A stretch of 64,000 nt of DNA, from positions 223,910 through 287,909 of the forward strand of contig CAKUZD010000004.1 in the NCBI GenBank assembly GCA_934718275.1, written 5' to 3'. Source of the DNA: an uncultured Candidatus Melainabacteria bacterium. GTDB lineage: Bacteria; Cyanobacteriota; Vampirovibrionia; Gastranaerophilales; Gastranaerophilaceae. The translations under genes were made by a program, and so were the position numbers. Position 1 is the stretch's first letter; each line of letters opens with the position of its first letter. This document shows, piece by piece, positions 1-8,510 of this stretch. Under the pieces are notes generated by a model that searched no databases, had not been told where the DNA came from, and worked only from the letters and a program-made list of their open reading frames with translations.

Positions 1-524
1 TATTTGGCAACTGCTTTTTCTGCAATATATGCTAAACCTGTCTGAAATTCGATTGGTCTGAAGTGAGGAGGGCGAATAATGCCTTGAGGGAAAATACAAA
101 GAATATTTCTTAAATCTCCCACAACATCTACAGAATATTGCAAAGCTTTCATCGCTGATTGTGGAGATTTTTTATTTACAGAATAAGCCCCTCCACGGCG
201 CAAAAGAGGAAATCTATTTAATTCTTCAACCATTAACCTGATTTCTTTATGAAAAATTCTATGAGTTGTATTGTATAAGACAATTCCATCCCACCAATTA
301 CAATGTGGGGCAAAAAGAATTGTTGGTACTCCTTTTTCAGCCTCAAAATAATTTTCTTCACCTCTATATCTAAAAGCATAAAAACGATTTTGGAGCATGT
401 TAAAGAAAAACATACTTGCAACCCATAACCAAAACTTACTAGTTTTAGCCGGCTTAAATTTCTCCTCTTTATTCCTCAACTTTGTGGGTGGGATGTCAGA
501 ATATAATTGTTCCTCTACTACCAT
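1..524 (-). CDS. PlsC-like acyltransferase (3' part off the window)
   Basis: The open frame runs from an ATG at 524 off the left edge, so only the first 174 or so residues are visible. They show an acyltransferase motif around PHCNWWD (an HxxxxD-type block near residue 75) and a later IFPQG block that resembles the FPEG substrate motif of the PlsC/lysophosphatidate acyltransferase family. Members transfer an acyl chain to a lysolipid at the inner membrane; the exact acceptor cannot be told. No Shine-Dalgarno precedes the ATG. A TTGCCT-17-TACAAT promoter ends 6 nt before it, so the mRNA is probably leaderless. The family call is good, the substrate is unknown. Confidence 0.75.
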   Translation of the reverse strand, partial: MVVEEQLYSDIPPTKLRNKEEKFKPAKTSKFWLWVASMFFFNMLQNRFYAFRYRGEENYFEAEKGVPTILFAPHCNWWDGIVLYNTTHRIFHKEIRLMVEELNRFPLLRRGGAYSVNKKSPQSAMKALQYSVDVVGDLRNILCIFPQGIIRPPHFRPIEFQTGLAYIAEKAVAK

Positions 525-530
525 AAAACA

Positions 531-559
531 ATTGTAACCCGAGAAAGAAAATAAGGCAA
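531..559 (-). promoter_or_regulatory. Promoter of PlsC-like gene, leaderless
   Basis: On the minus strand, TTGCCT (554-559), a 17-nt spacer and TACAAT (531-536) precede the ATG at 524 by only 6 nt. Transcription would begin at or next to the start codon. Confidence 0.55.
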
Positions 560-762
560 ATGCACAAGTGGGTAATTTTAAGAAAGGTTAACATCTATTG
601 ACATTTAATCATTACTTATTTTAACCTTTTACTATAGAGGAAATGGAGTGAATATCTTCAGCTGCTGGCGCAGCCGTAATAGCCGGAATGCTCAAAATGA
701 ATTCGTTTACGCACAGATTGAACGAACTTCTTTTGGAACCTCTTGAAAAAGAGGATTTTTTA

Positions 763-1449
763 ATGTCTTTAACAGCAATACAATCCAATAATTCTAAAAT
801 TGGAACCTGTCCGCACGGGCTTCCACAAGGTGCTTGTCCTATTTGCAACGGAATGGGGGGCGGAATGAAAAAAGCTGATTTTTCTGCAAAACCCGGAGAA
901 ATGAGTTGGAATGAATGTGCGGCAATAGGGGCTATGCTAAAAGCTCAAAAAATGGCAAAACTTCAAAGAGAAAAAGACGCACAAGTTTTTGCGAACAATG
1001 TTAGAACATTTCAAAATGCACTTATGAACGCAAGCCAAAAACTTGCAAATATGTCAAATTTTTTTATCCAAAACACTCCGGCAATTATAGCTAAACCTAT
1101 AAATTTTATACTAAATACAACTCTCGGCGGAATTGTGAGAACAATTGCAAATATACCAACAACTATTTCAAATGCAATCCAAACAATTCAACAGAAATTA
1201 GCAGATATTTCTGAAAAATTAACAGCAATAATTGGAGAACTAAAAGCTTCCATAGAAAAGAAAATTTCAGAATCTTTTAAAACCTTGAAAAAGAAAATTA
1301 AATCAATATTCTCAATTTTTAAATCGCTAAATTCTGATAATAACGATAAAGAAATTGATGAAACCAAAAAAACATTTCAATTAAAAACTTTTATACATGA
1401 CTTGTATAAAAGAATAACCAAGAGGGAAACTGATGATACTCAATGTTAA
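763..1449 (+). CDS. Unknown protein with N-terminal Cys/His cluster
   Basis: A 228-residue protein of unrecognised family. Near the N-terminus C16, H18, C25 and C28 form a CPHG...CPIC cluster that could bind zinc. The rest is an amphipathic, Ala/Ile/Lys-rich stretch predicted to be helical, with a lysine-rich C-terminus. The start at 763 is chosen because GAGG lies 8 nt upstream; an in-frame ATG at 688 has no ribosome site. Its end overlaps the next gene by 17 nt, which implies translational coupling. An Ala-rich in-frame stretch extends upstream to a TGA at 649-651, so an older, longer N-terminus is possible. No function is assigned. Confidence 0.65.
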   Translation: MSLTAIQSNNSKIGTCPHGLPQGACPICNGMGGGMKKADFSAKPGEMSWNECAAIGAMLKAQKMAKLQREKDAQVFANNVRTFQNALMNASQKLANMSNFFIQNTPAIIAKPINFILNTTLGGIVRTIANIPTTISNAIQTIQQKLADISEKLTAIIGELKASIEKKISESFKTLKKKIKSIFSIFKSLNSDNNDKEIDETKKTFQLKTFIHDLYKRITKRETDDTQC

Positions 1450-2917
1450 TCAATTACATGATGCCGAAACACTTCGGCAGCAAAAAAATTTAACGAACTC
1501 TCAGAAACGAACAAATACAGAAACTAAAGAGGGTGTTATTGTTAACACTTTTATAAAAGATTGTCCGGATTGCAAGGTTAATCTTAATGATACCTGCGAT
1601 ACTTTGGTTATTTCTGATAACTCGCAAATGCCATCAAGGCTTTATGAAAAAAACGTGTCTCCCGGAAAAAGTGTTTTACCTATAAGTGCTCTTGCGATAG
1701 GTATAATGGGAACAATGGCACTTGTTTCGGCATTTGTAAAACATAATACTAAAATAAATTTAAAAATTACGGATGAAAAGCGACTGCCCCCTACAACAAG
1801 AAACGTAGCTTTAAATGAAGAAACTCATCAAGCTCTTTATCAAATGATTCAAAGTCCTACAAATAAGACTATTCGGGCGGGTGTTGGTGTTTTAACGCTT
1901 ACTGCTATGGGTTTTATGGGGAAAACTTTTTTTGATGGGTTTAAAGATGTTTGGGTAAAAAAGAAAGAAGCAGATATTCAGAAAAATATGCAAGAACAAC
2001 TTATAAATATTGAAACCCAAGCGTTTGCCGGAAAAATTCAAATTACGAGAAGCATGTTATCCGAAAAAGCTAATGAATTAAATTCATACTTGGCAAGTGA
2101 GAAAAAAGGTGCTCTTTCAAATTTTGGAACAAAAGTTCCATTTGTTGGAAACAGTAAAAAACAAGAAAAAATGAATAATTTAAACTACTTTTTACTGGGA
2201 GTTGGAACTTTTGCATCTATTGTAGGGTTAGGATTTTTAACTTTAAAAAATTTAAGTAAAAGTAATAAATTGTTAAACAATTTTATTGCTCAAAAGGAAA
2301 ATTTAATTAAAGATGTTATAAAAAATTCAAGTAATTCAACAAAAGAAAAAGACAAAAAGCTTTTGGATGCATATTTTCAATCTATTGATGCTAATGCAGA
2401 AACAATTAAAGAGTATTTAAAAGATTTAAAATGGGATAAAAATGAAGTAGATGAATTTATAAAAAAATTGGTAAAAAAATCAAAAACTTCTACAACATCT
2501 GTTAATGCAACAATTGGTGGAGATGGAACCCCAAAGCCGGCTTTTTATTCTCATGTAAATGATTATCGTGCTTTTTTCTATAATTGGCTTTTAGACACGG
2601 ATAACAAACAGTTTAAACAACTTTTCTTTGGAATTACCGGACTTACTGCCATAAGCTATGGAGGCAAACTTGCTGCAGATGCAATAAAAGAAGTTCAAGT
2701 AAAAAAAATAAATGCTCAAACTGAAGTTGAATTACAAAATCGACTTGTATCAACCGAGTTGCGAAATTTTAAATCAAAAAAAGAGGCTGCAATTCAACCA
2801 TTAACAGATGAATTTTATAAACAGGCTAAAAATGGAAAACCAAAAGAAGAATTGAAAGTAATGGCAGATAACATACTGTTTGAAATAAAAAACGGGCCTC
2901 CGTTTGTATATTCATAA
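1433..2917 (+). CDS. Unknown multi-pass membrane protein
   Basis: A 494-residue protein without a recognised domain. Hydrophobic segments lie near residues 81-102, 148-165, 251-272 and 398-418, separated by lysine/glutamate-rich, probably coiled linkers. An N-terminal CPDC pair is at residues 44-47. The ATG at 1433 overlaps the previous frame by 17 nt and has AGAGGG just upstream, so it is the second gene of a three-gene unit. The segments pair as hydrophobic stretch plus charged helix, which suggests internal duplication. Function unknown; a membrane-anchored structural role is only a guess. Confidence 0.65.
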   Translation: MILNVNQLHDAETLRQQKNLTNSQKRTNTETKEGVIVNTFIKDCPDCKVNLNDTCDTLVISDNSQMPSRLYEKNVSPGKSVLPISALAIGIMGTMALVSAFVKHNTKINLKITDEKRLPPTTRNVALNEETHQALYQMIQSPTNKTIRAGVGVLTLTAMGFMGKTFFDGFKDVWVKKKEADIQKNMQEQLINIETQAFAGKIQITRSMLSEKANELNSYLASEKKGALSNFGTKVPFVGNSKKQEKMNNLNYFLLGVGTFASIVGLGFLTLKNLSKSNKLLNNFIAQKENLIKDVIKNSSNSTKEKDKKLLDAYFQSIDANAETIKEYLKDLKWDKNEVDEFIKKLVKKSKTSTTSVNATIGGDGTPKPAFYSHVNDYRAFFYNWLLDTDNKQFKQLFFGITGLTAISYGGKLAADAIKEVQVKKINAQTEVELQNRLVSTELRNFKSKKEAAIQPLTDEFYKQAKNGKPKEELKVMADNILFEIKNGPPFVYS

Positions 2918-2927
2918 GGGAGATTAA

Positions 2928-3482
2928 ATGAATAATATAACCTTAAATAACAATTATCGTAATAACCAGAGAGTGCATTCCGCTCCAAAAATATTTCAAG
3001 AAAATTTTCAACATTTACAAAAACCTTGTCCGATAGTAGATGAAGGCGACAAATTTGAGTATACGCACTGTAAACTTCCAACTAATGAAAGAAATTATAC
3101 ACTTGTAGATTCAAATAAAGTGAAATTCTTTGTGTCGCAAAAAGAAAATGCACTACCATATATTACAGATATCTTACAACATTCAAACAATGAAGCTCAA
3201 GTGACAGAAACTCTTTATATCTTGGATAGAATGATAGAAGGTGGGACTAAAGGTGTTGATAAAATGTATCCTGTTTTATCACGATTTAATAATACAAAAT
3301 CCCCAAATATCCAAACTTTTTTAGCAGGAATTTATAGAAAAACACAAGTCCCTGACGCATTTGGGCCTTTAGTAAAAATGCTTATTCAAAATTCAATAAA
3401 TCCGCAACAGGCACCATTTGATCCTAATGAAGAAATTGGAGGTGCAATATTGTCGTATATAGGATGGAAACCTCAAAGATAA
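2928..3482 (+). CDS. Unknown protein, possibly HEAT-like helical repeats
   Basis: A 184-residue protein that starts 10 nt after the preceding stop with GGGAG 5 nt before the ATG, so it closes the three-gene unit. The N-terminal 50 residues are polar and Asn-rich. Residues 70-170 alternate short helices of the kind found in HEAT-type scaffolds (for example around ITDILQHSNNEAQVTETLYI), but no repeat is clear enough to be sure. No signal peptide or membrane segment is visible. The function is unknown; co-transcription with two membrane-associated unknowns suggests a common complex. Confidence 0.6.
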   Translation: MNNITLNNNYRNNQRVHSAPKIFQENFQHLQKPCPIVDEGDKFEYTHCKLPTNERNYTLVDSNKVKFFVSQKENALPYITDILQHSNNEAQVTETLYILDRMIEGGTKGVDKMYPVLSRFNNTKSPNIQTFLAGIYRKTQVPDAFGPLVKMLIQNSINPQQAPFDPNEEIGGAILSYIGWKPQR

Positions 3483-3662
3483 TAAGTTTATTAAAGTGTC
3501 ATTCTCAGGTATTTGTCTGAAAGAATTCAACTTATTAATAAATTTATATTAATATGGACAGTGTGCACAACTTTCATTTCGTATTGTTTTACATTCACTC
3601 ATCTTTTTGGCTGTTTTCAATTGATAATCCGAATTGTAACGATTTCTTAACATGCTTTGTAT

Positions 3663-3703
3663 CATGTTTAAAGTTTTTTTAAACATGTGTCGATAACTAT
3701 GAT
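3663..3703 (+). promoter_or_regulatory. Perfect palindrome with candidate -10 before the 3742 gene
   Basis: CATGTTTAAA (3663-3672) and its exact reverse complement (3678-3687) flank a 5-nt spacer. A TATGAT hexamer follows at 3698-3703, about 38 nt before the ATG at 3742. The palindrome covers the expected -35 zone and could be a repressor or activator site. The promoter assignment is tentative because no good -35 is present. Confidence 0.35.
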
Positions 3704-3741
3704 AAGAATACTAAGTTAAACGAAAGGAAGATCGGCAACAA

Positions 3742-5196
3742 ATGGGAATGTCAGCATCACAAGCTAGATTTTTAGGTCTGACAGCCAGAAAGACAAATGT
3801 TGAGTTTGAAGGTCAACAAATTAACCAACAAAGAACAACATTGTCTAACCAATCTGCAAATTACTACAACGATTTGCTAGGTATGGCTGTTCCTGTACCA
3901 CCGTCTGTTGACGATTACACAAAAGCTGTGTATACTTTCGAAGACGGAGCTTTAACAAACCAAATTACTGCTATGATTGCACAAAATAACGGTAAATATA
4001 CTGTTAGTTACTTGAGAACTTGGAAAGATGATTTCTCAATGGTTAGTGCAACAACAAGTATTGTAAATCGTGATGATAAGGGAACAACAGTAACTTCTGA
4101 TGATGTATACAAAGTTGGTGCTAACAAGTTGAGAAAACTTGGACAATTTGATGAAAACGCTATTACAGTAACACCTAAAGAAGAAACAGTTGGAGATAAA
4201 ATTACTATAAATAGCAACAATTATGCTGTAACTAAAAAGGATGACGGTTATTATATTAATGAACTTGTAAAAGACTCTGATAAGACACCTTTAAGTGAAG
4301 AAGAAATAAAAAAAGTTAAATATTATTCTTATGATGATTCAATAGATTTATTAACTGAATATCAAAAGAATGCAGACGGTACTTTTTCTCCAATTAATGA
4401 AGATGGTACTGTTGATAACACACACAAAGTTAAAGAAGAAAATGTTGTACCGGCAATCTACAATGGAGAAACAGATAAAGTTGAGATGGTTACAACTCAA
4501 GAGAGAAAATTAACTGATGCAGAAGTTGCTACAATTACAACTACAACCGGTGGAGATGTTAAAGTTAATGATGAAAAACTTGATGATGAATACTTAAATA
4601 CATTATCGGAAGATCAGCTTAAACAGCTTTTGAAAGAAGAAAAAGAATACTTAAATCTTCTTAAACAAAAATATGGTGATGATGACTATATGGTCAGATA
4701 CGTAAAAAATACTACTACAGGTGAGTATGAACCATATTTCTACAAGTTAAAGAATTTGCAAAATGCAAACTATGACGATAATGGCAATTCTCAATCAAAT
4801 ATCAATTGTTACAAAATCGGAACTGAAACTAAAACAGAAGAAGTTAAAGCTGTAGAAAATTGTAAAATCGAAAAAGACAGTTCAGGTCGTTACATAAATA
4901 TCACTATTCCTGATGCAACCGGAGCAGATGTTCATTATGCACTAACAACAACAACTACAACAGACCAAGCAGCTTACGATGATGCTATGAATCAGTATGA
5001 ATATGAAAAATATGAATATGATCAAGCAATTCAAGATATCAATTCAAAAATTGAAATCATTCAATCACAAGATAAAAACCTTGAATTAAGATTAAAACAA
5101 TTGGATACCGAACAAGATGCAATTTCAACAGAGATTGATGCGGTTCAAAAAGTAATCGAAAAGAACGTTGAAAGTTCATTCAAAACATTCGGTTAA
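3742..5196 (+). CDS. Terminus-conserved, variable-middle protein (paralogue 1)
   Basis: A 484-residue acidic, Thr/Asp/Tyr-rich protein. The first 30 residues (MGMSASQARFLGLTAR...) and the last 60 (a coiled coil ending KNVESSFKTFG) match the gene at 34899-36251, while the middles do not. A short relative lies at 16104. Conserved helical ends around a variable centre are how axial or filament proteins such as flagellins are built, but I cannot name the family. There is no signal peptide. GGAAG lies upstream of the ATG and a hairpin terminator follows. Probably secreted or surface-located by analogy only. Confidence 0.7.
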   Translation: MGMSASQARFLGLTARKTNVEFEGQQINQQRTTLSNQSANYYNDLLGMAVPVPPSVDDYTKAVYTFEDGALTNQITAMIAQNNGKYTVSYLRTWKDDFSMVSATTSIVNRDDKGTTVTSDDVYKVGANKLRKLGQFDENAITVTPKEETVGDKITINSNNYAVTKKDDGYYINELVKDSDKTPLSEEEIKKVKYYSYDDSIDLLTEYQKNADGTFSPINEDGTVDNTHKVKEENVVPAIYNGETDKVEMVTTQERKLTDAEVATITTTTGGDVKVNDEKLDDEYLNTLSEDQLKQLLKEEKEYLNLLKQKYGDDDYMVRYVKNTTTGEYEPYFYKLKNLQNANYDDNGNSQSNINCYKIGTETKTEEVKAVENCKIEKDSSGRYINITIPDATGADVHYALTTTTTTDQAAYDDAMNQYEYEKYEYDQAIQDINSKIEIIQSQDKNLELRLKQLDTEQDAISTEIDAVQKVIEKNVESSFKTFG

Positions 5197-5215
5197 TCTT
5201 AAAAATAAATACTAA

Positions 5216-5231
5216 TAGTGCGAAAGCACTA
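5216..5231 (+). other. Small hairpin after the 3742 gene
   Basis: TAGTGC-GAAA-GCACTA forms a 6-bp stem capped by a stable GAAA tetraloop 19 nt after the stop codon. There is no T tract, so it is more likely an mRNA 3' stabiliser than a terminator. Confidence 0.4.
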
Positions 5232-5275
5232 AAACCAAATAAAATTTTCCTTTCCCTTTTTCCTATTGATTTTCC

Positions 5276-5307
5276 AACGACAAGCACAAAGTTTGTCGTT
5301 TTTCTTT
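5276..5307 (+). terminator. Rho-independent terminator of the 3742 gene
   Basis: ACGACAA (5277-5283) pairs with TTGTCGT (5293-5299), followed by a run of T (TTTTTCTTT) on the plus strand. Confidence 0.7.
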
Positions 5308-5358
5308 ATGCAAAACAAATTGTAAAATTTTATATGTTTTTATGCAAAGCTTTTTTTG

Positions 5359-6003
5359 TTACAAGCCTTTAATTCTGTTTAAAGGCCAAAAAATGACAAC
5401 TGCTCTACCAATAAACTTGTCCTCAGGCAAAAAACCCCACCATCTGCCATCAAAAGAATTGCCTCTGTTGTCTCCCATCATTAAATATTTATGTTCCGGA
5501 ATAACAATTGGACCGCAAATCATATCTTCCGTGCAAGGTTTGTCGTAATATTCTGTCGCAATATAAGGTTCTGTAAGTGGTTTATCATTTATGTAAACAG
5601 TGCTTTTTCCGTTTTTGTCGGTTTTAATTTCAAATTTGTCGCCCGGAGTCCCAATTACACGCTTGATGTATGCAATATCTTTGCAGAAAAAACCTGTTAA
5701 GCGAGAAAATACTCGCCAAGGAGTGTTGGGAAGTTTTTCGAATGGTGGATAAAAGACCATTATGTCTCCACGTTTTGGTTTAGAATAAAATCTTGAAAAT
5801 CTTTCTACAACAATTCTGTCTCCTTCAACTAATGTCGGATGCATTGAAGCTGACGGAATCCAACGAATTTCTCCAATAAAAAACCTTATAATAATAACCA
5901 TTACAATTACAAAAACTATGGTTTCTATAATTTCTCTAACCGTAGGGTTTATTTTAAGATAATTTTCTTTGATTTTTGTTATATATTCTTTAAATTTATT
6001 CAT
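5359..6003 (-). CDS. lepB: Signal peptidase I
   Basis: A 214-residue membrane serine protease that removes signal peptides from exported proteins. One N-terminal membrane segment (about residues 26-45) is followed by the family boxes: PSASMHPTL with the nucleophile Ser53, the YIKRVIGTPGD block with general-base Lys114, and the C-terminal MGDNRGNSFDGRWWG box. The length is normal for a one-TM bacterial enzyme. The start overlaps the upstream polyprenyl synthase stop by 8 nt, so the two are co-transcribed and the leader-peptidase depends on readthrough from the leaderless promoter at 6884. Confidence 0.96.
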   Translation of the reverse strand: MNKFKEYITKIKENYLKINPTVREIIETIVFVIVMVIIIRFFIGEIRWIPSASMHPTLVEGDRIVVERFSRFYSKPKRGDIMVFYPPFEKLPNTPWRVFSRLTGFFCKDIAYIKRVIGTPGDKFEIKTDKNGKSTVYINDKPLTEPYIATEYYDKPCTEDMICGPIVIPEHKYLMMGDNRGNSFDGRWWGFLPEDKFIGRAVVIFWPLNRIKGL

Positions 6004-6877
6004 TTTTAATAAGTCCCAAAAGGTTTGTAAGTGCTATTTTGTATTCACTCTCATTAAATTTTTCAATCTCTCTTAATGCACTGTCTATGTAATTATTTAA
6101 CAAAATTTGAGTTTTTTCAATCCCGTTTGAAAAGTTTTCAACTGAATTTGCCAAAATTACCGGAGCTGTGTAAACTCCTTCTTTAATGTCGTTTTTTGTA
6201 GTTTTAATATTTATTAAATCGTCACGAATTTGAAAGGCAATTCCAAAATTTCGAGCAAAGTCATAAGGATTGAAACAATAATTATCATTCCCGTTATTTA
6301 TATTTGTTTCCGAAAGAAGTAAACTTCCGCAAAGTGCTGTTATGAATAGTTTTGCTGTTTTTAGTTCTGTTTTTTTAATGTATTTCTCTATTGTAGTAAT
6401 TTGATATTTATTAAAATCTTGGATAATTTCTCCTTGGCACATATCATCCAAGGTTTGGGCAAACATATCAATGATTTCGGGAGTATTTAATGTCCTGATT
6501 TTTTTTAGTGCAATTGATAGTAAATAATCTCCTGCAATTACGGCAAGTTTATTCCCAAATTTAGAATTAATAGTTTCTATCGAACGTCTTTGGGTGCATT
6601 CATCAATGATATCATCGTGAATTAAAGATGCATTATGGGCAAGTTCTATAGCGGATTGAAAAATAATCTGCTTTTTATTAATTTCTACGCCCAAAGCTTT
6701 TAAATATAAAAAAGAAACAACGGCACGAATATGTTTAGATGGAGCTTTAACAAGCTCTAAAAGTTTTGATTTTAGTGGTTCTTCGACATCAATATTATTG
6801 GCCAAAATGTTTTCAACCCGCTCAACATCTTGTTTTACAATGTCAAAAATAGGTGAATATTTTTCTTGAAAACTCAT
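5996..6877 (-). CDS. Polyprenyl diphosphate synthase
   Basis: A 293-residue trans-isoprenyl diphosphate synthase that condenses isopentenyl diphosphate with an allylic diphosphate. The first aspartate-rich motif HDDIIDE is near residues 88-93 and the second, QIRDDLIN, near 217-224. The chain length (quinone side chain versus farnesyl/geranylgeranyl) cannot be read reliably from the motifs. The gene heads a two-gene unit with lepB. No Shine-Dalgarno is present; TAGAAT lies 6 nt before the ATG with an extended TGC, so the message is probably leaderless. Confidence 0.88.
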   Translation of the reverse strand: MSFQEKYSPIFDIVKQDVERVENILANNIDVEEPLKSKLLELVKAPSKHIRAVVSFLYLKALGVEINKKQIIFQSAIELAHNASLIHDDIIDECTQRRSIETINSKFGNKLAVIAGDYLLSIALKKIRTLNTPEIIDMFAQTLDDMCQGEIIQDFNKYQITTIEKYIKKTELKTAKLFITALCGSLLLSETNINNGNDNYCFNPYDFARNFGIAFQIRDDLINIKTTKNDIKEGVYTAPVILANSVENFSNGIEKTQILLNNYIDSALREIEKFNESEYKIALTNLLGLIKNE

Positions 6878-6883
6878 ACTAAT

Positions 6884-6892
6884 ATTCTAGCA
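6884..6892 (-). promoter_or_regulatory. Extended -10, leaderless, polyprenyl synthase
   Basis: Minus-strand TGC-TAGAAT (6884-6892) is an extended -10. The six bases 6878-6883 separate it from the ATG at 6877. No ribosome site exists. Confidence 0.5.
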
Positions 6893-6899
6893 TAAACAT

Positions 6900-8510
6900 T
6901 TAGGCATAACTCCACCATTTCCAATCCGGTAAAGGTTGATTTCCATTATCATTATAACCGCTATCATTAATCCATTTTATTATTTTTTCTTGTTCTTTAT
7001 TGCCATTGACTGCTGTTTTACTTAAATCTGCGGAGAATATATCTCCGCCAACGCTATCCAAATAGTCTGCATCAGCTTGATATGCCATATATTCTCCTCT
7101 TGCGGCATCAATTTTATATAGCAAATTTGTAAGGAATGTAGAATCATCTTTAGACATTTCAGAACTATTATAAATAGATTTTCCGTCTGAGTACATTGTT
7201 GTACCTCCGAGCCATTCATCTCCGTTAAGCATATATCTGCCATATTTTGCGTTTATGTCTTTAAGGTGAGCTTTGACTGTTTCGTATTCTTCATCACTAA
7301 AAACTCCCATTCGTTGTAATGCAGAGAGATTGCTTTCCGTGATTGTCATAATACCATTGTCCGCATCTACAAGCGTTGTATATTGTGCCATTGTTGCATG
7401 TGTAAGTTCATGAACGAGTACAGACACAAGGTATTCCCAATGTTGTCCTGCTTCTAAGAGGCTTATGTCAAAAGAAAGGCCCAAATCGTTTTCATCTGTA
7501 TCTATTTCCGAAGAAAAAATTGAAACCGATTGTGTGAACGAGTTAGAATTCCCTGTTGGTTTTTGGTTTGTATTTTGATTTGTATATTCAAAGCCAAAAG
7601 CCATTGATGTGTATCCGCCTGTAGTTATATATGTTGATGTCTCATCTTTGTCCTCGTTTAAATCTCTAAAGGAAATATTTCCTATATGGTGATTCGCATC
7701 AGTAAATTTGTCTTCTTCTCCCAACAATCTGTCTAACGCGTTTATGTGGTTTGTTAGCCCTGCCGCTTCAAGGTAATCCCTCGTATAATCAACAATTAAT
7801 TGGATTTTTTCCTTAGGATTGCCGGAGGCATTATCAAATTTCTCTTGAATTTCGTCAGAATAATTTTGAACTTGAGTTTTAAAGTTAGAATAGCCGTCTT
7901 TTTTTAAATAATTATCTAAAAATGATTTAACTTCATCATAAGAAAGAGTTCCGTTATTATCATTGTCCAAACTATAGAAAGAACGATTTAATGAACCAAA
8001 AAAATCTTTATGGTTATCTTCCCACTTATCGTTTTGTGTTAGTGCAATTAACTGCGCTCTGCTAATTCCTGTTTCTTTAGTTATAGAAGAATCTTTTTTA
8101 GAATTTACATATTCAAAAAATGTATCTGTATCTCTAAAATTAGCAATAAATGAATGGTGAGAATTGTAAATCATTTGCTTGATGTAGTCCAATTCTGCTT
8201 GACTGTAATCGGATACCTTATTTAAAGTTAACGATGTTTCTGTAGGTTTATTTGTGGTCTCAGTAACAAGCGGTTCCGTATATATAATATTGATATTACT
8301 AATTGTTGTTGCATTTCCATCTGCTCTTATGAAACAGTCTCCGTCAGGATTTGCGGTGTTCTGTGTCTGCGCAAGCTGTTGTTCTGCAAACTCCTTTATT
8401 GCAACAGAATTCTCTTGATTGGTTTCTTGAGTTTGTTCTGTTTCTTCTGTTTTTAATTCTTTTTCGTATTTTCTGATTGCTGCTGAAAATGTATTGTTAG
8501 TAATTTCCAT
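6900..8510 (-). CDS. Putative zinc metallopeptidase with EF-hand
   Basis: A 536-residue protein with a canonical EF-hand calcium loop at residues 182-193 (DNDNNGTLSYDE) and a zincin motif HELTH at 367-371 in a hydrophobic context (VLVHELTHATMAQY). The N-terminal 100 residues are Gln/Thr/Glu-rich and look disordered. The third zinc ligand is not obvious; a conserved-looking NGDEW follows some 55 residues later. There is no signal peptide or membrane helix, so if it acts outside the cell it must use another route. GGAAG precedes the ATG. Proteolysis is an inference from HExxH; calcium binding is well supported by the loop. Confidence 0.65.
   Translation of the reverse strand: MEITNNTFSAAIRKYEKELKTEETEQTQETNQENSVAIKEFAEQQLAQTQNTANPDGDCFIRADGNATTISNINIIYTEPLVTETTNKPTETSLTLNKVSDYSQAELDYIKQMIYNSHHSFIANFRDTDTFFEYVNSKKDSSITKETGISRAQLIALTQNDKWEDNHKDFFGSLNRSFYSLDNDNNGTLSYDEVKSFLDNYLKKDGYSNFKTQVQNYSDEIQEKFDNASGNPKEKIQLIVDYTRDYLEAAGLTNHINALDRLLGEEDKFTDANHHIGNISFRDLNEDKDETSTYITTGGYTSMAFGFEYTNQNTNQKPTGNSNSFTQSVSIFSSEIDTDENDLGLSFDISLLEAGQHWEYLVSVLVHELTHATMAQYTTLVDADNGIMTITESNLSALQRMGVFSDEEYETVKAHLKDINAKYGRYMLNGDEWLGGTTMYSDGKSIYNSSEMSKDDSTFLTNLLYKIDAARGEYMAYQADADYLDSVGGDIFSADLSKTAVNGNKEQEKIIKWINDSGYNDNGNQPLPDWKWWSYA

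Noticed and set aside
233..421. Minus-strand 62-codon ORF
   Set aside because: It is another frame of the truncated PlsC-like gene, whose motifs are in the frame starting at 524.
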